From positions 248,001 through 312,000 of the forward strand of contig JAWPHD010001136.1 of the NCBI GenBank assembly GCA_037043455.1: 64,000 bases of DNA. The letters run 5' to 3'. Shown here one piece after another: positions 56,333 through 64,000 of this stretch. The DNA is from Cyrtodaria siliqua (lineage: Eukaryota > Mollusca > Bivalvia > Adapedonta > Hiatellidae). Numbering within the stretch: the first letter of the stretch is position 1; each line of letters begins with the position of its first letter. A model generated the notes under the pieces. The model was given only the letters and a program-made list of their open reading frames with translations. It did no database searches and was not told where the DNA came from. Both the position numbers and the translations under genes were made by a program.

Positions 56333-56957
56333 GTATGTACATATACATTGTGCAAAATGTGCATTGTATTGAATTAGGAAATACCGGGTAGGTATTGACT
56401 TTTTTTTCTCACACATAGTATACCTACGGTAGTTTTTCATCGTTAAAATTAATTTGTATTAGTTGTATCCCGATGCATGATTTCATAAGTGGTAGAAAGA
56501 TGATTTTTTTCTTTCAAAAAGCATTAAAAGACCTATGAAAAAAAATATAATATAGCTACAGGAACAAAATAATGATACAAAATTGCTATTAAAAGTTAAA
56601 GGGAGTACATCAGGCTTTTCAAAGGGGTCTAGGGGTCCGACTTAAAATTGACAAATAATGATATTTTCTATTTTAAAGCGCCTAAACATAATGAATGATC
56701 CTAAAAATGACCCCTTAGTTACAAATAAATTCATTCTGTACAGAACAGTCGATTCCGTTTAATCGCATATTGGTTTATAATTGCATATTTCGGTTAATTG
56801 CATAAAGTTTAGAAACACAAAACCATTCGTATTCTTTTGCATGTAAAAAAACCCGTATAATCGCATAGGTTTTTGTCACATTCCAGATAATATCATAATG
56901 AATATCTGGCAAATTGCATACTGAAAGTCAAATTTACCTGTATTTCTCAACTGTTAA

Positions 56958-57427
56958 GGTGTACCAGAAGTAAATCAAATCCCATTGAGTCCAATGCAAT
57001 ATTGAGCAAGCTTTTTAGTTATCCATTTTTCAAAATGAAGTTCAACTAAAATTCACTTACATGTTCTTAGTCATGAGACCTGCCTCTCTAGAAAACTGCT
57101 GAGAATAGTAGGGGTCATGTGGCATATTAGAAAATAAAATTCTGATCTTTGTTGATACCGTGAACAAACTGCGTTCATTTGGCACCTCTTAAATGTGTTC
57201 TACTTTCACTTTCAAAACTGTCAAGTTGACAAATAAAATCATCATACAACCATTCAAATGGTTTTTAGCTATCACAAACAAGTCAATAAAGTCATTTCAG
57301 CCAGAAAAACAGGCCTTAAATACTCAAAAATGCCTTTTATCACAAAAAAAGTTAGGGATTATATATTTGGGAACTCCTTTCGACTACACCAGGCATGAAT
57401 ACCACAGTGATTTACTTCCGGTATGCC
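56958..57427. mobile_element. 470 bp MITE, copy 1
   Basis: Ends GGTGTACCAGAAGTAAATC / GATTTACTTCCGGTATGCC (imperfect inverse). Nearly identical over its whole length to 58304-58773. The ORF 57193-57432 is within it and has no recognised function. Confidence 0.75.
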
Positions 57428-58303
57428 TATAAGAACCCCTAATTGTGAGTGAATTTTAAAAACCTCTGTTCTGGCAAAGCCTAGAATATAGCGAATAAAA
57501 AATCATACATTTTGTCGAATCGGTTGAGTATTGATCAAGATATGCGCGTTTCAAAAATGTACAGTGAAGTCGACAGCGATGAAAAATCTGTAAAAATGTT
57601 CACAGTTTTACCTATCTTAACTGTTATATAAAATGACACTGGGCATATCTGTACTTAGTTTAATGGATAAAATGCTTAAAAAAGTCAGTAAACCTGAAGA
57701 AATCAAGATGTTTACTTCCCAAAAGTGCTATATAAGTGCAAAATATTCTGGTTTTCATGCCAAATTCAGATTTACAAGGCAATTTGGTGTATTTGTGGCA
57801 TCATACCTTAATTTGGTGGCACAACATGCATATATAAACATCCCAATTACTCAGAAATGCAAATCTGGTACTAGCTTTGTGATTAAAAGTTAAGTTTCTA
57901 TGACTGGACAGCATACTTTCCCTACTGTACTCTCTGACATTTTCTCAGAAAGTTCAATTTTAGGGGGTAAGGGGAAAGTTTTGGTGGTGTCACACCTATA
58001 CAACTACACTTTTGCAAATTATAATGCTGAATTATCATTGCAAATACAAATATCTACATGTTAACAACAAACAAGACTAGTTTTGTTGAAAAATGTCTCT
58101 CCAGGTCATCATTTAAAGACTTCAAAAATCTGAAACTCCAAATTACAGCTTTCCGAGGCAAAAAACATGCGAAAAAAAATCAAAACGCGTTTTTAAAACA
58201 CCGTGAAGTATTTTTTGTTGGAGCTATAGTCATTGCGAAAAGTAAAATACTGTTTAGGTAAGAATCCGAGAGAAAATGAATATTCACATTACGCCGCCTT
58301 ATA

Positions 58304-58773
58304 GGTGTACCAGAAGTAAATCAAATCCCATTGAGTCCAATGCAATATTGAGCAAGCTTTTTAGTTATCCATTTTTCAAAATGAAGTTCAAACTAAGATT
58401 CACTTACATGTTCTTAGTCATGAGACCTGCCTCTCTAGAAAACTGCTGAGAATAGTAGGGGTCATGTGGCATATAAGAAAATAAAATTCTGATCTTTGTT
58501 GAAACCGTGAACAAACTGCGTTCATTCGGCACCTCTTAAATGTGTTCTACTTTCACTTTCAAAACTGTCAAGTTGACAAATAAAATCATCATACAACCAT
58601 GCAAATGGTTTTTAGCTATCACAAACAAGTCAATAAAGTCATTTCAGCCAGAAAAACACTCCTTAAATACTCAAAAATGCCTTTTATCACAAAAAAAGTT
58701 AGGGATTATATATTTGGGAACTCCTTTCGATACACCAGGCATGAATACCACAGTGATTAACTTCCGGTATGCC
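58304..58773. mobile_element. 470 bp MITE, copy 2
   Basis: Same orientation as copy 1 with only scattered differences and the same ends. The two copies are about 1.35 kb apart. They could be two insertions or one tandem duplication. Confidence 0.75.
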
Positions 58774-59551
58774 TTAATTGATTGACGGGGCAGAGATAAG
58801 CCCGAGGCAAATTGATTGACAAAAGGTGCTAATGAATGACTTGCCGAGAGAAAGTTTGCCATTTTGTGCAGCTTCCGTAAAGCTTCCACGCCATGACAAT
58901 CGCTCACCAATTAGCATACACAATTTAATAATAAGTTTGTACGCAATGTAAAGCAATGTGTTGTTAATTATTTATTGCTCTCAGTTTGCTAGTGTCGGTA
59001 GAGATGCATATGACATCGAGTAGCTCATAGAGGTTACTTAATAAATTAAAAATAAAATAAGCGTTCATGTTATTATCATGGCTGTGTAATTCACACGACA
59101 AACCATAGCAAAGCGACGCTGGTTGAAAGAAAACAAATACGCATAAATATTGTATAAAATCTATCAAATAACAGTAAATACAAAACGGATATGCACAGTA
59201 TTAATCCTATCAAACATCTTACATATAATTAACTCGCTTTTATGGAGTTTCTATGTAAGTATTAACAGAACAGTAAAACGAAAGTAGAAACGTGCACCGC
59301 TACATGTACAAAATGTTCAATTTCGGCTATTCGAATACTTCGGTTAATATATTTTCTTGAAAAATGGGCTATGCAAATAACCGAAATCAACTGTAATACG
59401 TGCTATCCTAGGTTACGCACCAGGGTTAATTTCAGCATTTTATGCCCGATTCCATCCTTGCTATATGGTGTATTCGAAGTTTGAACCTTAACAATATGGT
59501 TCAAACATCATATTTTGATGGATATAAGTGCTTTATCATGAATTGGAACAT

Positions 59552-61136
59552 TTTTAGCTCTACTGATCAGAGATCAGCAGAGCTTATGCCGTGGTGCGGT
59601 GTCCGTCGTCCGTCCGTCTGTCCGTCTGTCTGTCCGTAAACTTTTATTTGTAGCGACTTCACAGCTGAAACTACTGGATGGATATTCATGAAACTTTACA
59701 GAAATGTTGCCCATAAAGTCTAGTTGATCCTAGCAAAAATTCATGTTGATGTGAAATCCAAGATGGCCGCCAAAGCTAAAAATAGAGTTTTAAAATACAA
59801 GTTTGTAGCGACTTCTTCTTGAAAACTATAAGTGATATTGATATGGGACTTTTTCTAAAATGATCAGCATGACATGATGTTGATCCTAGTCAAAAATCGT
59901 TTTGATTCAACGTTAAACATGGCTGCCAGCGGCCATCTTTGTTTACATAGAGTTATATAGTAAAAACTTGTAGCGACTACTTCTCTGAAACAATTTGGCG
60001 GATTGTCATGAAACTTTACAGGAATGTTGCTCTTGATGTCTTATTGACCCTAGAAAAATTTCAGGTCGGCCGGAAATTCAAGATGGCCGTCACAGCTAAA
60101 AATAGATTTTTAAAAAATAAGTTTGTAGCGACTACTTTTTGAAAACTATAAGTGATATTGATATGGGACTTTTTCTAAAATGATCAGCATTACATGATGT
60201 TGATCCTAGTCAAAAATCGTTGTGATTCAACGTTAAACATGGCTGCCAGCGGCCATCTTTGTTTACATAGAGTTATATAGTAAAAACTTGTAGCGACTAC
60301 TCCTCTAAAACTACTTGGCGGATTATCATGAAACTTTACAGGAATGTTGCTCTTGATGTCTAATTGATCCTTTCAAAATTTCAGGTCGGCCGGAAATTCA
60401 AGATGGCCGTCACAGCTAAAAATAGATTTTTAAAAAATAAGTTTGTAGCGACTACTTCTTGAAAACTATAAGTGATATTGATATGGGACTTTTTCTAAAA
60501 TGATCAGCATGACATGATGTAGATCCTTGTGGAAAATTATTTTGATTCGATGTTAAACATGGCTGCCAGTGGCCATCTTTGGTTACATAGAGTTTTATAG
60601 TAAAAACTTGTAGCGACTACTCCTCTGAAACTACTTGACGGATGTTCATGAAACTTCACAGGAATGTTGCTCTTGATGTCTAGTTGATCCTAGAAAAATT
60701 TCAGGTCGGCCGGAAATTCAAGATGGCCGCCACAGCTAAAAATAGATTTAAAATAAATAAGTTTGTAGCGACTACTTCTTCAAAACAATTAGAGATATTG
60801 ATATGGGACTTTTTCTAAAATGATCAGTATGACATGATGTTGGTCCTTGTCGAAAATCGTTTTGATTTGACCTTAAATATGGCTGCTTTGTTTACATAGA
60901 GTTATATAATGAAAACTTGTAGCGACTACTTCTTTGAAACTACCTGACGGATTTTCATAAAACTTCACAGGAATGTTGCTCTTAATGTCTTATTGATCTT
61001 AGCAAAATATCAGGTCGGCGGGAAATTCAAGATGGCCGCCACGGTTAAAAATAGATTTTCAAAAAACAAGTCTGTAGCGACTACTTCCTGAAATCAAAAT
61101 CAATCAGTAGAGCTTCAAGGTCATTGACCTCTTGTT
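59552..61136 (+). mobile_element. AGCTCTACTGATCAG element, copy D (1.58 kb)
   Basis: Same ends and unit order as copy A at 28881-30452, including the unusual unit lacking CCAGCGGCCATC (AAATATGGCTGCTTTG). The two copies therefore share the same internal unit variants and are recent relatives. Confidence 0.9.
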
Positions 61137-61379
61137 ATAATTTAAGATATTTCTATAAAAATCCTGATGTACTCCCTTTAAGGTTAGTGCCCTATTTTCT
61201 ATTTTCAGGGGTAGGTAGGTCGGGAAACAAAGAAAATCAATTTATATGGTTGACGTTAAGTTAAAAAAAAAATACTGGAGCTTTTCCACTAAAGGAAAAA
61301 TACTTAGAGTTATTATATAAGAGTTTTTAATTTAAGTTGTATGAATTGTAACTTACATGAAGCTAAAAGAACATAAGCT

Positions 61380-61530
61380 CTTCAAAGGATGATTGACTGG
61401 TGGAAGTCCCTAACCTTCCATCAGCAGGCCCATCAGCAGGCCCATCAGTGTGTGGACCCGGGGGCCCCGTTTGGTTACGGGGCAAAGAATAGGGCCACTG
61501 CAGATCCCGTTGGAGGGGAAGGCAGTGGGG
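61380..61530. mobile_element. SINE-like fragment
   Basis: CCCGTTTGGTTACGGGGCAA, GGGCCACTGCAGATCCCGTT and GGAAGGCAGTGGGGTAGAAC resemble 20395-20500. Confidence 0.5.
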
Positions 61531-62109
61531 TAGAACATAACTCATAAATGTTGAAGTTTCTCTTTGAAAATTGAACCAGTTCAATACTGTATTTAACGTA
61601 AAGAGTTTGCAAAATTTTGCATCTTAAGCTTGCGCCAAATGTGTACTCGGTCAATAATGAAACTTTGCAGAAATACTATTTGCTGTGTTGCGTGTTGTTT
61701 TAGTCTTTTTTCTGAAAGGAAAGATCTTACGTAGCCCTGTACCATTAGATTAACAGCAGCATATTGTACATATAATATATAGCGGACATTCCCGTGTCAC
61801 GTTTCTTTTTCCCTTCAGTATATATATGTATATAACTTACATATTTTGAAAATCCATGCTCTATAAATACAATATTAACGACCAGCCAATCCAAAACCAA
61901 AAACGGGAATGTCGAATTAAGAGTTACGAACTCATTATTCATTTTGCGCATATTCAGTCTCGAGTATTTTAAGTACCCATGAAAAAAACATACTTTCAGT
62001 CGGCATATATACATTATTTTATGACCTGAACATCTGGATAAAGTTTGGATAAACAATTTTGTAGTGTAATTTTTCGTTAATTTGGCGCGTTAGTGCCTTT
62101 AATAATTAA

Positions 62110-62750
62110 ATTACCTTGAATGGTGTTAATGTTACAGTGTCATTCTGACTGACACAATTTTACTTGAATGGTGTTAATGGTACAGAGTCATTCTGACTGA
62201 CACAGCTTTACTTGAATGGTGTTACTGTTACAGAGTCATTCTGACTGACCACAGCTTTACTTGAATGTTGTTACTGTTACAGAGTCATTCTGACTGACAC
62301 AGCTTTACTTGAATGGTGTTACTGTTACAGAGTCATTCTGACTGACACAGCTTTACTTGAATGGTGTTACTGTTACAGAGTCATTATGACTGAAACTGCT
62401 TTACTTGAATGGTGTTAATGTTACAGAGTCATTCTGACTGACCACAGCTTTACTTGAATGGTGTTACTGTTACAGAGTCATTTTGACTGACACAGCCTTA
62501 CTTGAATGGTGTTCCTGTTACACAGTCATTCTGACTGACACTGCTTTACTTGAATGGTGTTAATGTTACAGAGTCATTCTGACTGACACAGCCTTACTTA
62601 AATAGTGTTTCTGTTACATTCGTTCTGACTGAGACAGCTTTACTTGAATGGTGTTACTGTTACAGAGTCATTCTGACTGACACAGCCTTACTTTAATGGT
62701 GTTACTGTTACAGAGTCATTCTGACTGACACAGCTTTACTTATAATTATT
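62110..62750 (+). repeat. 48 bp minisatellite, 13 units
   Basis: Unit: GAATGGTGTTACTGTTACAG, AGTCATTCTGACTGACACAG, CTTTACTT. Thirteen units were counted from the AGTCATT core. It lies in USP38 intron 2; no coding role is seen. Confidence 0.95.
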
Positions 62751-64000
62751 TCAAAGGAAAACAAAGCAATATTGATATATAGGGTTTCCTTCCTACTCAA
62801 AACAAGTCCTAAATTTGTATCTGGGGATATGTTTTTTAAAGAAACTAACCCGCCAAATAGTGGCAATATTACACCTCAAAACCATTTTTCAAAACTCTAT
62901 CCAGGTGTTCAGGTCATATAATAATGTATATACGCCGATTAAAAGGAAAGATTTATTAAGAGGTTCTTAAAATACCTGTGATTGAATATGCGTAAATTGA
63001 ATTATAAGTTGATAACTCTTAATTCGAGGGTCCAGTTTTGGGGTTGACAGCCTGGCTGGTTAAAGCTGTTTATATAGTGTCTATACAATTTGAATTCTAA
63101 AAATATGTAAGTTATTTGTATACCCTGTCATCAGTAGGTATAGAAATGGTGTGCATATTTTATAAAATTCGACTGTTATGGCAGGATGATTACTTTAAAT
63201 ATTCAAATGTTAATAGGAAAAGCACCCAAACTTGGTTAAAAAAACATAGTGAAGATTTGCTATTTGAATTCTACTTCCTTTTAAAATAATAACATGTTTA
63301 TGTTTGCTATTAAACTGCTAACTAATTTTATATGAGGACAAAATGTATATAATTTAAGATTGTAGTGTGTGTTTTTTTCGTTTTTAACCCAATCATGTTT
63401 CACCTTTTCTTAAACAGCCAAGTTAGATCAAAATGAAATGTGCCAAATTAAATTCTTTCTTCCTTAACATGTTTGAATTAACAGAGCGCAGCAGATTAAG
63501 GAATTTATACATAATGATTTAGCTGTCCAATGTTAATTTAGCTTTTATTAGTTTCTATTGGGTCACTTGATATGAGTTGAGATAGATAAATAATATTATA
63601 ATCAATGGGTATATTCAGTACACAAAACATTATGAGAACTCCCTATGTCATTCACGCTTTCTCAGCCTAATTTAAATAACTTGATATTATTTACCTTACT
63701 TGAGGCCGTCCTCAAAAAAGTGTTGTGTTTGCTTTTCTCTGACCCAAAATGTTTCAAGTGGGTATTAAAGTAGGTAGGTAGTTTATCATTTAAAATAGTT
63801 TATCTGATATACCAGTAGACAGTAATTAAAGACACATATTGATGTAATAGATCACGCTTTATGCCAGGCAGTCACTAGTACAGTATTTTAAATAGAAAAT
63901 AAAAAATGGGTTTCAAATGTTAAACTGATATAAAGGTAAAGAGGGACTAGATAACGCAGATGTTGCACAGTGTTTTTCAACTTTGATGTAAAGCAACCAA

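Larger units (their letters stand above)
56746..59393. mobile_element. pogo/Tigger-like inverted pair
   Basis: CAGTCGATTCCGTTTAATCG at 56746 and, on the minus strand from 59393, CAGTTGATTTCGGTTATTTG are similar inverted ends. The flanking TA is clear only on the right. Frames inside (57633-57893, 58058-58261) have no motif I recognise as a transposase. Confidence 0.45.
56596..61181. mobile_element. outer TTAA-type element enclosing a stack of nested elements
   Basis: TTAAAGGGAGTACATCAGG at 56596 is inverted as CCTGATGTACTCCCTTTAA ending 61181. Between these ends lie a pogo-like inverted pair, two copies of a 470 bp MITE and copy D of the AGCTCTACTGA element. The original element must have been much smaller. 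Confidence 0.7.
56333..64000 (+). other. USP38: USP38 intron 2 (continues past the window)
   Basis: Begins GTATGTACAT. No frame encoding the next expected USP38 segment was found up to 64000. It contains a 4.6 kb stack of nested elements (56596-61181), a SINE-like piece and a 48 bp minisatellite. 62760-64000 has nothing recognised except a possible degenerate Harbinger-like end near 63700-63790. Confidence 0.75.

Noticed and set aside
57193..58785. Paired 79-81 codon frames beginning MCSTFTFKTVKL
   Set aside because: Near-identical because they lie in two copies of the same 470 bp MITE; no recognised domain, and the frames differ at their ends by indels.
62110..62750. Idea that the 48 bp minisatellite also copies a USP38 exon boundary (TGTTACAG|AGTCATTC)
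   Set aside because: The sequence after the CAG gives a stop within five codons in phase 0, and no nearby exon with this start was found. No support for exon origin.
63690..63800. Possible eighth GGCC element (TTGAGGCCGTCCTC... GTAGGTAGGTAG)
   Set aside because: The left end is degenerate, there is no TTA pair, and no right end was found before the window ends. Not called as a feature.

Overview
This is animal nuclear DNA: AT-rich, dominated by repeats, with one clearly recognisable protein gene split by introns and one tRNA gene. The repeat vocabulary suggests a bivalve mollusc. It includes non-LTR retrotransposon ends that finish in ATTC-type tails, tRNA-like SINEs, elements that open with AGCTCTACTGATCAG followed by GTCCGTCCGTC runs, and about 140 bp satellites built on AAGGTCAAGGTCA. 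That placement is inference from familiarity with bivalve repeats, not from a search.

Genes. The only convincing protein gene is the 5' part of a USP38-type ubiquitin hydrolase on the + strand. A 311-codon first coding exon (49936-50868) is joined in phase 0 to a 34-codon exon (56231-56332). The 3' exons, including the catalytic USP domain, lie beyond the window. An initiator tRNA-Met gene is on the - strand at 9992-10063. Nearly all other open frames are shadows of repeats or retrotransposon debris.

Layout. 1-2.9 kb: a tandem array inside an inverted-repeat pair. 4.4-9.2 kb: degraded non-LTR retrotransposons with small TTAA-flanked and hairpin elements. 10.8-11.3 kb: short repeats and a SINE. 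12.4-14.1 kb: LTR debris with a tRNA-Leu-type primer site. 15.3-18.2 kb: a satellite of about 140 bp. 18.2-19.4 kb: a satellite of about 180 bp with a Harbinger-like insertion. 19.8-25.2 kb: a 28 bp minisatellite invaded by other elements. 26.7-30.6 kb: an element containing two nested elements. 30.7-34.7 kb: hairpin elements and TTCnnGAA palindromes. 35.3-39.5 kb: a 35 bp minisatellite plus AGCTCTACTGA elements. 39.6-46.9 kb: nested TIR elements. 47.2-48.5 kb: an 18-unit tRNA-like array. 49.9 kb to the end: the USP38 gene, whose introns are full of repeats.

The most unusual structure is intron 1 of USP38. The 2.2 kb just before exon 2 consist of about 36 tandem copies (about 62 bp each) of the exon's own splice acceptor plus its first 33 coding bases. 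Most copies carry a one-base deletion that would give an immediate stop codon if used. Other points of interest: seven TIR elements all flanked by TTA, two of them datable against empty sites in the same window; a hairpin family carrying CArG and CRE palindromes in its arms; satellites carrying nuclear-receptor-like sites; and a possible recursive splice site in front of the first coding exon.
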